The notes under the pieces are model-generated. The model searched no databases and had not been told where the DNA came from. It worked only from the letters and a program-made list of their open reading frames with translations. A DNA stretch of 64,000 nt from Winslowiella arboricola (GTDB lineage Bacteria > Pseudomonadota > Gammaproteobacteria > Enterobacterales > Enterobacteriaceae), in NCBI RefSeq assembly GCF_025527015.1, contig NZ_JAODIM010000034.1:58375-122374 (forward strand), read 5' to 3'. The translations under genes were made by a program, and so were the position numbers. Position 1 is the stretch's first letter. The number at the start of each line of letters is the position of its first letter. Positions 1-8,420 of the stretch are shown piece by piece.

Positions 1-91
1 TTCTGATGATTTATTCAGAGGGAAAGATTATCTGCAGAAGTTGTTATCGTCATAATCAGCGGCGGGGCAGTGCCCCATCCCGGTGCACCTC

Positions 92-1012
92 TTAACCAAT
101 CCCCAGTGCATCCATAAACAGCGTGATCAGCTGATTTATCTTGCGCCCTTTTTTTATTATCAGGCAGAAGGGGGTTTTAACCTGAAGTTCATCCGGCCCA
201 ATCGCCCGCATCTTTTTCCCCTGCACATAACGCTCTGCATAGTGCGCTGGCAGATAGCCAATAAAATGTCCGGTAAGGATCAGCATGGCGACTGCCTCAA
301 CCTGGACAGCCTGAATTTTGCTGCTGTTAAAGGCAAAAAGCTTATTGTTATGGCGATGTGTGACATAAGTGTGATTGATTATTTTTTGCTGTTTTAATAT
401 TTCAACAGAGATGCTGTTATTTGCCTGTGAGAATAACGGGTGTTGATTGCTGCAATATAAGCAGGAAGTTTCGGTATAAATAGCGTAATAATCAAATTCA
501 CTTTTCTCATCATATACCGGCGCAATGGCGCAATTAAATCGCTCCTCATTTAATCCCTTCTCTATATCATCCAGATGCGCGGTTTGCAGGCGAATGTTTA
601 CTTTTGGTGCAGCGTTATGCAGCTGCTGCACCGCTTTGGTTACCGGTGATTGCGGGTCGGAAATCGTATTGTCTACCACGCTGATATTCAGGTCGCCCAG
701 CACCTCGTTGCGGCTGTTGTGCAGGCGTTCGCGGAAGATATTCAGTGAGGCAAACAGCTCCAGCGTGGCCTGATAAACCGTGACGCCATATTCTGTCAGC
801 TCAAAGCCCTCGCGCCCGCGGCTGCAAAGGGTCATTCCCAGTCGGATCTCTAAATCGGAAAGCTGCTTGCTGATTGCTGCCAGGCCAATATTCAGTTCAT
901 GGCTGGCCGATGTCAGGCCGCCCGAATCTACCACGCATTTAAATACACGTAATAACTTCAGATCGACATTGTTAATGGACATTGATGAATTATCGCTGCG
1001 CGCATAATTCAT
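92..1012 (-). CDS. LysR-family transcriptional regulator
   Basis: Cytoplasmic DNA-binding regulator with an N-terminal winged HTH (about residues 15-75; LKLLRVFKCVVDSGGLTSAS, then ISKQLSDLEIRLG) and a C-terminal effector domain ending in the motif IGYLPAHYAERY. The frame is open from 1042, but the Met at 1012 has an AGGAAA ribosome site just upstream, so I prefer it (306 aa). It diverges from the ArgH-like operon starting at 1214, the usual arrangement for a LysR activator of a catabolic operon. The same C-terminal motif recurs in the LysR genes at 15237 and 37819, so these are paralogues. The effector is not known. Confidence 0.88.
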   Translation of the reverse strand: MNYARSDNSSMSINNVDLKLLRVFKCVVDSGGLTSASHELNIGLAAISKQLSDLEIRLGMTLCSRGREGFELTEYGVTVYQATLELFASLNIFRERLHNSRNEVLGDLNISVVDNTISDPQSPVTKAVQQLHNAAPKVNIRLQTAHLDDIEKGLNEERFNCAIAPVYDEKSEFDYYAIYTETSCLYCSNQHPLFSQANNSISVEILKQQKIINHTYVTHRHNNKLFAFNSSKIQAVQVEAVAMLILTGHFIGYLPAHYAERYVQGKKMRAIGPDELQVKTPFCLIIKKGRKINQLITLFMDALGIG

Positions 1013-1213
1013 GTTTCCTGTGTTGGAAACCTTACTTTCCATAATAAATATTCAACCCCGGAAGAAATACAGTGAAAGTAAGAGTGAACCTGAATTAGCC
1101 GCTAATTACCAGCTGGCAAATTAAAATAACTTTTAATTATCGCTCGCGCCCCGGTCAGAGGATTTACTTATTATCTGGCTGTGAGGGTGAAGCCGCGCAA
1201 TGAGAGAGGAATT

Positions 1214-2641
1214 ATGTCTGACAGTGCCGATCGTTTATGGGGTGCCCGTTTTAAAACTCCGCCTGCCGCCGCCTTAACCGCGCTGTCACGCAGCCCTGAG
1301 TACTATTTTGCTCTGGCGCCGTACGATCTGGCTGGCTGCCGGGCGCATGCTCACGAACTTCAGCGGGCGGGCCTGCTGAGCGACGCGGAAACCAGCGAAA
1401 TGGTTGCCGCCATCGACCTGCTGGACGCTGACTATCGCGCCGGGAAAGTGGATCCGATCTACGCCGATGAAGACGTGCATACTTTTATCGAACGTGTGCT
1501 GACCGAGCGCCTTGGCGCGCTGGGTGGCAAGCTGCGTGCCGGACGTTCGCGCAATGATCAGACGGTGAACGATCTGCGCCTCTACCTGCGTGACAATGTG
1601 CGCCGGATTACTACCGCCTTGCTGGCTTTGCAACAGGCGCTGGTCAGCCAGGCCGAACAGCATGCCAATACCCTTGCGCCGGGCTTTACCCATCTTCAGC
1701 AGGCGCAGCCGATTGTGTTCGGTCATCAGTTAATGGCCCATGCGCAATCGTTCTCGCGTGATATTGAACGTATTCAGGACTGGGATAATCGCAGCGCCTT
1801 CTCGCCGCTGGGCGCCGCAGCGATGGCCGGTTCCGCGATAGCTCGCCGCCCGGAGCTGGCAGCACAGGAGCTGGGGTATCGCGCGCCGTGCGAGAACTCG
1901 ATAGATGCTGTTGCCAGCCGCGATTATGTCGCCGAGTTCCTGTTTATCACCAGCATGATTGGCGTCAACCTGTCGCGTATCAGCGAAGAGATCTGCTTGT
2001 GGACCTCACGTCAGTTCCGCTGGGTCGAAATCAGCGATAGCTATGCCACCGGCAGTTCGATTATGCCGCAGAAGAAAAACCCCGATATTGCCGAGCTGAC
2101 CCGTGGTCGCAGTGGCCGCCTGATCGGTAATCTGACGGCGATGCTCGCCACCATGAAGGCGATGCCGCTCTCGTATAACCGCGATCTCAGTGAAGACAAA
2201 CGCAGCGCCATCGATTCGGTGGATACGCTGCTGCTGGTACTGCCAGCGATGGCCGGCATGATTGACACCATGAAGGTTAATCAGGCGGAACTGCTGGCGC
2301 AGGCGCCGGAGGGTTTCACCCTGGCGACCGAAGTAGCCGACTGGCTGGCGATGCGCGGCGTGCCGTTTAAAGAAGCCCATGAAATTACCGGCAAGCTGGT
2401 GCAGCTGTGTGAGTTCCATGGTCATGGTCTCTCTGAACTCACTGATCAACAGCTGGCGGAAGTGGACGCACGCCTGACGCCGGAAGTGCGGGCGGCGCTG
2501 ACGCTGGAAGCGGCTATCCATTCGCGCGACGGTTTCGGCGGCACCGCGCCGGCGCGCGTCAGTGAGCAAATTAATCGTCTGAAAGGGCGTATGCAGCAGC
2601 AGGCCGAGTGGGTGAGTGCTTACAAGGGCCCTCGTCTGTAA
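1214..2641 (+). CDS. Argininosuccinate-lyase-family C-N lyase (catabolic paralogue)
   Basis: Member of the fumarase/aspartase superfamily (475 aa), expected to eliminate fumarate from an N-substituted aspartate. GRSRNDQ (about 110-116), THLQQAQP with catalytic-type His160, and the mobile loop GSSIMPQKKNPD (280-291) are all intact. In the motif that in true ArgH reads DLQEDK the Gln is Ser326 (DLSEDK), and the N-terminal substrate segment is also atypical, so argininosuccinate is probably not the substrate. The ATG at 1214 follows a GAGAGGA ribosome site; an upstream GTG at 1181 is less likely. It is first in an operon with a transporter, NodB-fold hydrolases and an MmgE/PrpD protein. EDDS lyase and iminodisuccinate lyase belong to comparable catabolic branches. 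Biosynthetic ArgH normally sits with other arg genes, which are absent here. Confidence 0.85.
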   Translation: MSDSADRLWGARFKTPPAAALTALSRSPEYYFALAPYDLAGCRAHAHELQRAGLLSDAETSEMVAAIDLLDADYRAGKVDPIYADEDVHTFIERVLTERLGALGGKLRAGRSRNDQTVNDLRLYLRDNVRRITTALLALQQALVSQAEQHANTLAPGFTHLQQAQPIVFGHQLMAHAQSFSRDIERIQDWDNRSAFSPLGAAAMAGSAIARRPELAAQELGYRAPCENSIDAVASRDYVAEFLFITSMIGVNLSRISEEICLWTSRQFRWVEISDSYATGSSIMPQKKNPDIAELTRGRSGRLIGNLTAMLATMKAMPLSYNRDLSEDKRSAIDSVDTLLLVLPAMAGMIDTMKVNQAELLAQAPEGFTLATEVADWLAMRGVPFKEAHEITGKLVQLCEFHGHGLSELTDQQLAEVDARLTPEVRAALTLEAAIHSRDGFGGTAPARVSEQINRLKGRMQQQAEWVSAYKGPRL

Positions 2642-2669
2642 ACCCTTAGTATTGAACCCCGGAGCCGCA

Positions 2670-3548
2670 ATGAACAGTTCGCAAAACGTTAACCTGGCGG
2701 GAAGTCACGAGCAGGCCGAACAGGCTTACGACCTTAAACAGTACCAGGTGGTGCCGCGCCGTTATTACGGACGTATTACCGCAACGGTGGTGATTATTCT
2801 GCTGCTGGCCTCGCTGGTACATGCCTTTTCACAGGGCAAAATCGAGTGGTCATTTGTCGGCCAGTTCTTTACCGCGCAAGCAATTCTCGATGGCGTGGTT
2901 AACACCCTGGTGATGTCGATTCTGGCGATGGCGCTGGGCATCGTGTTTGGCGTGGTGGCGGCGATTATGTATATGTCGCCGAACCCGGTACTGCACTATA
3001 TCTCGGTGGGTTATGCCTGGGTATTTCGCGGCACGCCGCTGATCCTGCAACTGCTGTTGTGGTTTAACCTCGCGCTGGTGTTTCCGGTGATCTCGATTCC
3101 CGGCGTATTCAGTATTGAAACCGTCAATGTAATGACGCCGTTTGTCGCGGCACTGCTCGGGCTGAGCATCAATCAGGGCGCCTACACCTCCGAGGTGGTG
3201 CGCGCCGGGCTGCTGTCGGTGGATACCGGCCAGTATGAAGCGGCCAAATCGATCGGTATGCCACGTCTGCAGGCGCTGCAACGCATTATTCTGCCGCAGG
3301 CGATGCGCGTGATTTTACCGCCGGTGGGCAATGAGTTTATCAGCATGATTAAAACCACCAGCCTGGCGAGCATGATCCAGTACTCCGAGCTGCTCTACAA
3401 CACGCAGAACATCTACTACGCCAATGCGCGCGTTATGGAACTGCTGTTTGTGGCCGGTATCTGGTACCTGATTATCGTCACTGTGTTGTCGTTCGGGCAG
3501 AGCCGCCTTGAGCGGTACTTCTCTCGCGGCCAGCGCCGCCGTAACTAA
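2670..3548 (+). CDS. Polar amino-acid ABC transporter, permease
   Basis: Inner-membrane permease of the HisM/GlnP type (292 aa). A long hydrophilic N-terminus (residues 1-45) precedes several hydrophobic segments. The cytoplasmic EAA-like loop reads EAAKSIGMPRLQALQRIILP. The Met at 2670 follows a GGAG site; an upstream in-frame start at 2616 would overlap the lyase gene and is not preferred. It lies 28 bp after the lyase and 12 bp before the ATPase gene, so it is the only membrane subunit in the operon and probably works as a homodimer. Substrate is inferred from context to be an acidic or N-substituted amino acid. Confidence 0.9.
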   Translation: MNSSQNVNLAGSHEQAEQAYDLKQYQVVPRRYYGRITATVVIILLLASLVHAFSQGKIEWSFVGQFFTAQAILDGVVNTLVMSILAMALGIVFGVVAAIMYMSPNPVLHYISVGYAWVFRGTPLILQLLLWFNLALVFPVISIPGVFSIETVNVMTPFVAALLGLSINQGAYTSEVVRAGLLSVDTGQYEAAKSIGMPRLQALQRIILPQAMRVILPPVGNEFISMIKTTSLASMIQYSELLYNTQNIYYANARVMELLFVAGIWYLIIVTVLSFGQSRLERYFSRGQRRRN

Positions 3549-3560
3549 GGAGATTACGCG

Positions 3561-4325
3561 ATGAGAAATATCGTCAGAGCGGTTGAGGTAAATAAGTATT
3601 TTGACCACTTTCATGCCCTGAAAGACGTCAGTCTGGAGGTCAACTACGGTGAGGTGATGTGCATTCTCGGCCCGTCAGGCTCCGGTAAAAGCACCTTTCT
3701 GCGCTGTATTAATCAGCTGGAAAAGATCGATCGGGGCGGGATCTGGATCGATAACGAGCTGGCGGGTTACCGCATTGCCGGTAACAAACTGCATTCGCTG
3801 AGTGACAAGCAAATTGCCCGCCAGCGTCTGCAAACCGGCATGGTCTTTCAGCGCTTTAACCTGTTTCCGCATAAAACCGCGCTGGAGAATGTGATTGAAG
3901 GGCCGATGCACGTCCTGCTGCGTCCGAGACGTGAAGCCACCGAAGAAGGGATGGCGTTGCTGGATCGCGTCGGGCTGGGCAATAAAGCCCACGCTTATCC
4001 GCAGGCGCTGTCTGGTGGTCAACAGCAGCGCGTGGCGATTGCCCGCGCGCTGGCAATGAAACCCAAGCTGATGCTGTTTGATGAGCCAACCTCAGCGCTC
4101 GACCCGGAAATGGTCGGCGAGGTGCTGGCCGTGATGCGTACGCTGGCGAAAGAAGGAACCACCATGGTTGTGGTGACCCATGAAATGGGCTTTGCCCGCG
4201 AAGTGGCTAACCAGGTGGTGTTCATGGATGAAGGTCGCATTATCGAGCGCGGTGCGCCCGAAGACATTTTACTGAATCCGCAAAACCCGCGGATGCAGAA
4301 CTTTATCTCCGCCATTCTTCTTTAA
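3561..4325 (+). CDS. Polar amino-acid ABC transporter, ATP-binding subunit
   Basis: HisP/GlnQ-type ATPase (254 aa) that powers uptake through the preceding permease. Walker [10 protein letters not shown] lies near residue 37, the signature [15 protein letters not shown] near 151, Walker [14 protein letters not shown] near 172, and the H-loop [12 protein letters not shown] follows. A GGAG ribosome site sits just upstream of the ATG at 3561. It is 21 bp upstream of the binding-protein gene. No key residue is missing. Confidence 0.93.
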   Translation: MRNIVRAVEVNKYFDHFHALKDVSLEVNYGEVMCILGPSGSGKSTFLRCINQLEKIDRGGIWIDNELAGYRIAGNKLHSLSDKQIARQRLQTGMVFQRFNLFPHKTALENVIEGPMHVLLRPRREATEEGMALLDRVGLGNKAHAYPQALSGGQQQRVAIARALAMKPKLMLFDEPTSALDPEMVGEVLAVMRTLAKEGTTMVVVTHEMGFAREVANQVVFMDEGRIIERGAPEDILLNPQNPRMQNFISAILL

Positions 4326-4346
4326 ACCATAACCAGGGAAATCCAG

Positions 4347-5168
4347 ATGAAAAAGATCGTGCTTTCTGCCGTTGCCGCCGCCGTTCTGCTGCAATCCACT
4401 GCCTGGGCCGCTGAGCTGCCAGCAGCAATTAAATCTAAAGGAGAGCTGACGGTGGCGATTATGCCGAACTACCCGCCGATGGAGTTCAAGGATCCGGCCA
4501 CCAATACCCTGACCGGTGTCGACGTCGATCTTGGTAATGCGATTGGCGAGAAGCTGGGCGTCAAAATCAAATGGCAGGAGATCGCCTTTGAACAGATGGT
4601 TAATGCGGTGGCGACTAAGCGCGTGGATATGGTGATGTCCGGCATGACCGATACCGTTGAGCGGCAGAAAGTGGTCAGCTTTATCGACTATTTCCAGACC
4701 GGCCCGCAGTTCTACACGCTGGCGGCACGCAAAGATATCAACACTGCAGCCGATCTGTGCGGTAAAAAAGTCGGCACCAGCCGTCGTACCACTTTCCCAC
4801 AGGAAATTGCCAAATGGAGCGCGGCTAACTGTGAAGCCAAAGGCAAACCGGCGATTATTGTGGTAGGCGCCGAAGGAACTGCCGATGCGCGCACCCAGCT
4901 GCGTCAGCGCCGTTTGGATGGCGCGGTACAGGGCAGCGAAACCCTGCCTTACGTGATGGATCTGGAGAAAAATACCTATAAGCCACTGGATCAGTCGATC
5001 GCTTTCCAGCTTACCGGCATGGCGATTGATAAAAACGATCCGGCGCTGATTGCCGCGGTGCAGGGTGCGGTTAACGATCTGATCGCCGACGGCAGCTACG
5101 TCAAAATCCTTAGCAAATGGGGTCTGGCGGATAACGCGATTAAAACCGCGACGGTTAACGGGAAATAA
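4347..5168 (+). CDS. Periplasmic amino-acid-binding protein of the ABC transporter
   Basis: Family 3 solute-binding protein (273 aa). The first ~21 residues form a signal peptide ending AWA-AELP, so the product is periplasmic. The mature start GELTVAIMPNYPPMEFKD is typical of polar amino-acid receptors. It follows the permease and ATPase genes and ends 2 bp before the first NodB-fold gene, so uptake and breakdown are probably co-expressed. Residues 147-170 contain two Cys (DLCGKK, ANCEAK) that could form a disulfide in the periplasm. The ligand cannot be read from sequence. Confidence 0.92.
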   Translation: MKKIVLSAVAAAVLLQSTAWAAELPAAIKSKGELTVAIMPNYPPMEFKDPATNTLTGVDVDLGNAIGEKLGVKIKWQEIAFEQMVNAVATKRVDMVMSGMTDTVERQKVVSFIDYFQTGPQFYTLAARKDINTAADLCGKKVGTSRRTTFPQEIAKWSAANCEAKGKPAIIVVGAEGTADARTQLRQRRLDGAVQGSETLPYVMDLEKNTYKPLDQSIAFQLTGMAIDKNDPALIAAVQGAVNDLIADGSYVKILSKWGLADNAIKTATVNGK

Positions 5169-5170
5169 CC

Positions 5171-6019
5171 ATGACTGCACCTGACGTCCGTCCGCGCTGG
5201 CCGCAAGGCAGGCAGGGCTGCATGGCGCTGGCTTTTGATCTCGACGGGCCAACCGGCGATGCGATGCTTAATGGCAGCATCTGGCAAAAACCGGAGTATT
5301 TCACTTTCGGTGGTTACGGTCCGTTTCGTGCGCTGGGCAGGATCCTCGATCTGCTGGAGCAGTATCAGCTACCGGCCACCTTCTTCATTCCGGCGTGGGT
5401 GGTTGAGCAGTGGCCGCAGCAGTGCGCCGCAATTGTCGAAAAAGGGCATGAAGTGGCTTATCACGGCTATCGCCATGAGTCCTTTTACGCGTTAAACGGT
5501 GATCAACAGCGTCAGGTAATGGCGAAATCGCGCGAGATTTTCTGGCAGCACCTCGGCATTCGTGCCGAGGGTTTTCGCACGCCATCAGGCGACTGGCATC
5601 AGGAGACCCCCGGCGTATTACTGGATGCGGGCGTGATCTATTCCAGCAGTATGCGCGGTGACGATCGGCCGTATGCCATCAGCGTGCCGGGCTATACGCA
5701 GCCGCTGGTGGAGATCCCCGGAAAATGGGAGATGGATGACTACGCCTCGCTGGCTTACACCCGCGAGCCGGACTTTCCCAAAGGGCTGGATCGCACCGCC
5801 AGCTATGCCCTGACGCTGGACAACTGGTGTCGCGAATTTGATGGTGCAATGGACGAGGGTCTGTGTCTGACCACGCTGTTCCATCCGAAAATCAGCGGTA
5901 AACCGGGTCGCATTCTGCTACTGGAGCAGTTTATTGCGCATATGCGTCAGCGCGACGTCTGGTTTGCACGCTGCCGCGATGTCGCCCACTGGTATCTGCA
6001 GGAGCAGCAGCATGACTGA
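5171..6019 (+). CDS. NodB-fold (polysaccharide deacetylase-like) amidohydrolase, copy 1
   Basis: Protein of 282 aa without a signal peptide, so cytosolic, unlike wall deacetylases. NodB motif 1 is FDLDG (Asp23/Asp25), motif 2 HGYRH (His98/His102) and motif 3 GFRTPSGDW, so the metal-site residues look complete. This cytosolic subgroup includes PuuE-type allantoinases, Helicobacter PgdA and a Pseudomonas cyclic-imide hydrolase, so hydrolysis of a cyclic imide or small amide fits better than sugar deacetylation. The ATG lies 2 bp after the binding-protein stop. The next gene is a paralogue overlapping it by 8 bp, suggesting a two-subunit enzyme. Confidence 0.85.
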   Translation: MTAPDVRPRWPQGRQGCMALAFDLDGPTGDAMLNGSIWQKPEYFTFGGYGPFRALGRILDLLEQYQLPATFFIPAWVVEQWPQQCAAIVEKGHEVAYHGYRHESFYALNGDQQRQVMAKSREIFWQHLGIRAEGFRTPSGDWHQETPGVLLDAGVIYSSSMRGDDRPYAISVPGYTQPLVEIPGKWEMDDYASLAYTREPDFPKGLDRTASYALTLDNWCREFDGAMDEGLCLTTLFHPKISGKPGRILLLEQFIAHMRQRDVWFARCRDVAHWYLQEQQHD

Positions 6020-6893
6020 ACAGACTCGCTGGCCGCAGGGTCAGCAATCGGCGGTGGTGCTGACCATCGACTTTAACGATATTCACGGCATTCTGACGCA
6101 AACCCCGGCGGTGGCCGGGCGCGATAAAACCTTATCGGTCTGGCGTTACGGCACGCTGCGCGGTGTTGATCGGCTGCTGACATTGCTGGCGGAAAAAAAG
6201 GTGCGCGCCAGCTGGCTGGTGCCAGCGATTGTAGCGGCCGAAAACCCTGACGTGTTTGCCCGTATCGTCGCGGCCGGACATGAAATTGCCTGCAGCGGCG
6301 ATCGCCACCAGAATTTTGATACGCTGACGCTGGAACAGCAAATCGCCAGTGTCAGGCAGGGTTGCGACCAGCTGGCCGCCGCTTGCGGCGCGCGGCCGGT
6401 GGGATTTCGCACGCCAGCCGGACAGTGGAAACCGGGGCTGGCGGCGGCGCTGAGTGAGGCCGGTATCCGCTGGTCATCCAGCTGGCGCGGCGACGATTTA
6501 CCTTACTTCCATCCGGCGACACGGCTGGTGGAACTGCCGATGCATTATGAGCTGGAAGACGAACCCTATTTCGCCTTTAACCTCAGTCCGGCGGTGCCGC
6601 CGGGTCAGTCGCGCATCGCCTCTTATCAGCAGACGCTGGAAAATATGCAGCAGGATTTTCGCGGCTTCCACCGCTTTGGTCTGTGCTATGTGCTGCGCCT
6701 GCACCCGGAAATTATCGGCACCGCCGGGCGCATCGGTCTGCTGGCTGAATTACTGGATTTTATCGCCGGACACCAGCAGGTGTGGATAGCCAGCGCCGCC
6801 GAGGTCGCCGACTGGTGGCAAACCCAGCCTGATAATCTGCCCGAGCATCCGGCAGAAATTTTCCAGCGGCAGATTATGGAGCAAACCCCATGA
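6012..6893 (+). CDS. NodB-fold protein, copy 2, with altered metal motif
   Basis: Paralogue of the preceding gene (293 aa, cytosolic). The fold motifs align: TIDFND (Asp20/Asp23), then SGDRH where copy 1 has HGYRH, then GFRTPAGQW. The first metal His of motif 2 is therefore Ser95, with only His99 kept. This points to a catalytically weak or non-catalytic partner, or to a different metal site. The start at 6012 lies inside the end of copy 1, so translation is probably coupled. An earlier frame start at 5934 would overlap far more and lacks the paralogous alignment. It overlaps the MmgE/PrpD gene by 4 bp. Confidence 0.82.
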   Translation: MTEQTRWPQGQQSAVVLTIDFNDIHGILTQTPAVAGRDKTLSVWRYGTLRGVDRLLTLLAEKKVRASWLVPAIVAAENPDVFARIVAAGHEIACSGDRHQNFDTLTLEQQIASVRQGCDQLAAACGARPVGFRTPAGQWKPGLAAALSEAGIRWSSSWRGDDLPYFHPATRLVELPMHYELEDEPYFAFNLSPAVPPGQSRIASYQQTLENMQQDFRGFHRFGLCYVLRLHPEIIGTAGRIGLLAELLDFIAGHQQVWIASAAEVADWWQTQPDNLPEHPAEIFQRQIMEQTP

Positions 6894-8245
6894 GTCAGTT
6901 AATGGACGATCTGGCCGCTTTTGTCGCCAGCACCGGTTTTAGCGATCTGCCGCCAGATCTGGTGGCGCGTGCCAAACGTCATATTCTTGATACCTTTGGC
7001 GCCACCCTGGCGGGCAGCAATAGCCCCATCGCGCAGGCGGTGCAGCAAACGGTCGCCGCAGAAGGTTGCACGCCGCTGGCCAGCGTCTGGGGATGTGGCT
7101 GGCAAACCTCACCGCGCAATGCCGCCTGGCTAAACGGCGTCGCGGCGCATATGTATGAGCTGGATGACACCGGTGGTTGCGATCACTCTGGCGCTGTGGT
7201 TTTGCCTGCGGTAATGGCGCTGATACCACAGTGTGCGGCGCCGGTTTCTGGTCAGGCGCTGATCACTGCGGTGGTGCTGGGTTATGACGTGGGTCGCCGG
7301 GTGCTGGAAGCCTGTGGGGGTTATGCGGCGCACAATGAAGCAGGCTGGCACTCGACGGCCACCTGCGGCGTATTTGGCGCAGCCGCCGCAGCCGCCTCAT
7401 TACTTCAGTTAAATCAGAACCAAACCGCGCAGGCACTAGGCATTGCCGCCAGCTTCAGTAGCGGGCTATGGGGCTTTATTCACGATGGCTCGCAGAGCAA
7501 GAAACTGCACGCCGGACGCGCGGCGGAAGGGGGCGTGCTGGCCGCGCTGCTGGCGGCCAAAGGCATTACCGGTCCCGGCCAGACCTTTGACGATGTCTGG
7601 GGTGGTTTTCTGCAAACTTTTGCGCCCGCCAGCCGCCAGCCAGCCGCGTTGACGGCAGAACTGGGGCAGGTATGGAAGCTTAATCGCTGCTCGATTAAGC
7701 CTTATGCTTCCTGTCGCGGCACCCATTCGGCGATTGATGCTGTGGGTCTGCTAATGGCTGAGCATAACTGTGGCGCTGAACAGATCGCCCGCATTGATGT
7801 TTATCTTAATCCGTTCCTGCTGGATATGTGCGGTAATACGGATCTGCAAAGTCTGGCGGCAGCGCAGATGAGTCTGCCTTATGCGCTGGCGGCGCGGGTG
7901 CTGTTTGGTCATGCCGGGCTTGATGCGTATGACAGTGATAAGCGCGCCAGCAGCGAGGTAGCCGCTATGCTGGATCGCATCACACTGCATATTGATCAGC
8001 AGCAAGGCAGCAGTGATGAGCCGGTGGTTGAACTGCAGACACGAACAGGGGAGCGCTGGCGCCAGCATGTTGCCGTGCCGCTGGGCGCGCCGGCCAATCC
8101 ATTAAGCGATACCGCGCTGCTGGATAAGTTTACCCAGCTGGCAAATCGGGTGCTGACGCCGCCGCAAACCCGCACATTGCAGGACTACTGTCTGACGCTG
8201 GAGCAGCAGGCGGATATCAGTGAGTTGCTGGCGTTACTGAAGTAA
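6890..8245 (+). CDS. MmgE/PrpD family protein
   Basis: Protein of 451 aa with the family hallmarks ILDTFGATLAGS near the N-terminus, LDDTGGCDHSGAVVLPA around 85-101 and KPYASCRGTHSAIDA around 270. The family includes 2-methylcitrate dehydratase (PrpD), aconitate decarboxylase and iminodisuccinate epimerase. No prpB, prpC or other propionate gene is near. Next to an ArgH-like lyase, the epimerase role is the most economical: it would invert a stereocentre so the lyase can act. The ATG overlaps the previous gene (ATGA). This is the last gene of the operon, followed by a strong hairpin at 8255. Confidence 0.85.
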   Translation: MSQLMDDLAAFVASTGFSDLPPDLVARAKRHILDTFGATLAGSNSPIAQAVQQTVAAEGCTPLASVWGCGWQTSPRNAAWLNGVAAHMYELDDTGGCDHSGAVVLPAVMALIPQCAAPVSGQALITAVVLGYDVGRRVLEACGGYAAHNEAGWHSTATCGVFGAAAAAASLLQLNQNQTAQALGIAASFSSGLWGFIHDGSQSKKLHAGRAAEGGVLAALLAAKGITGPGQTFDDVWGGFLQTFAPASRQPAALTAELGQVWKLNRCSIKPYASCRGTHSAIDAVGLLMAEHNCGAEQIARIDVYLNPFLLDMCGNTDLQSLAAAQMSLPYALAARVLFGHAGLDAYDSDKRASSEVAAMLDRITLHIDQQQGSSDEPVVELQTRTGERWRQHVAVPLGAPANPLSDTALLDKFTQLANRVLTPPQTRTLQDYCLTLEQQADISELLALLK

Positions 8246-8254
8246 CGCTGGCCC

Positions 8255-8280
8255 GGCCGCAGGAGAGGTGTCCTGCGGCC
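8255..8280 (+). terminator. Hairpin after the lyase/epimerase operon
   Basis: A perfect 10-bp inverted repeat (GGCCGCAGGA / TCCTGCGGCC) with a 6-nt loop begins 9 bp after the MmgE/PrpD stop codon. There is no T-run after it, so it may act as a transcript-end stabiliser or weak terminator. Confidence 0.5.
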
Positions 8281-8293
8281 ACCACTGTCATTA

Positions 8294-8309
8294 TGTGATC
8301 CAGATCCGG
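8294..8309 (+). promoter_or_regulatory. Candidate CRP site upstream of the GH42 gene
   Basis: TGTGATCCAGATCCGG matches about 12 of 16 positions of the CRP consensus TGTGATCTAGATCACA; the left half is perfect and the right half weak. It lies 112 bp before the beta-galactosidase start, which suits a cAMP-controlled sugar operon. No convincing AraC half-site pair was recognised in the same gap. Confidence 0.35.
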
Positions 8310-8420
8310 GTCCGCTCGCAGCAGCAGATTTCTTTATGTTGACGACAGTCGACTACAGCTTTGCTTTATCTGTTTCCGCTAAGTTAGCTGCATATTTTCA
8401 GCGGCATAATCGAGGAAGCA

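Noticed and set aside
1214..2641. Housekeeping argininosuccinate lyase argH of arginine biosynthesis
   Set aside because: No arg genes nearby, it lies in a transporter and hydrolase operon, and the Gln of DLQEDK is replaced by Ser.
4269..5252. 327-codon minus-strand ORF opposite the binding-protein gene
   Set aside because: It is a GC-driven shadow of the clearly functional SBP gene on the plus strand, with low-complexity His/Arg-rich composition.
8374..8405. AraC araI-like half-sites upstream of GH42
   Set aside because: TTAGC and TATTTTC words are present but neither the spacing nor the TCCATA part of the AraC consensus is convincing.
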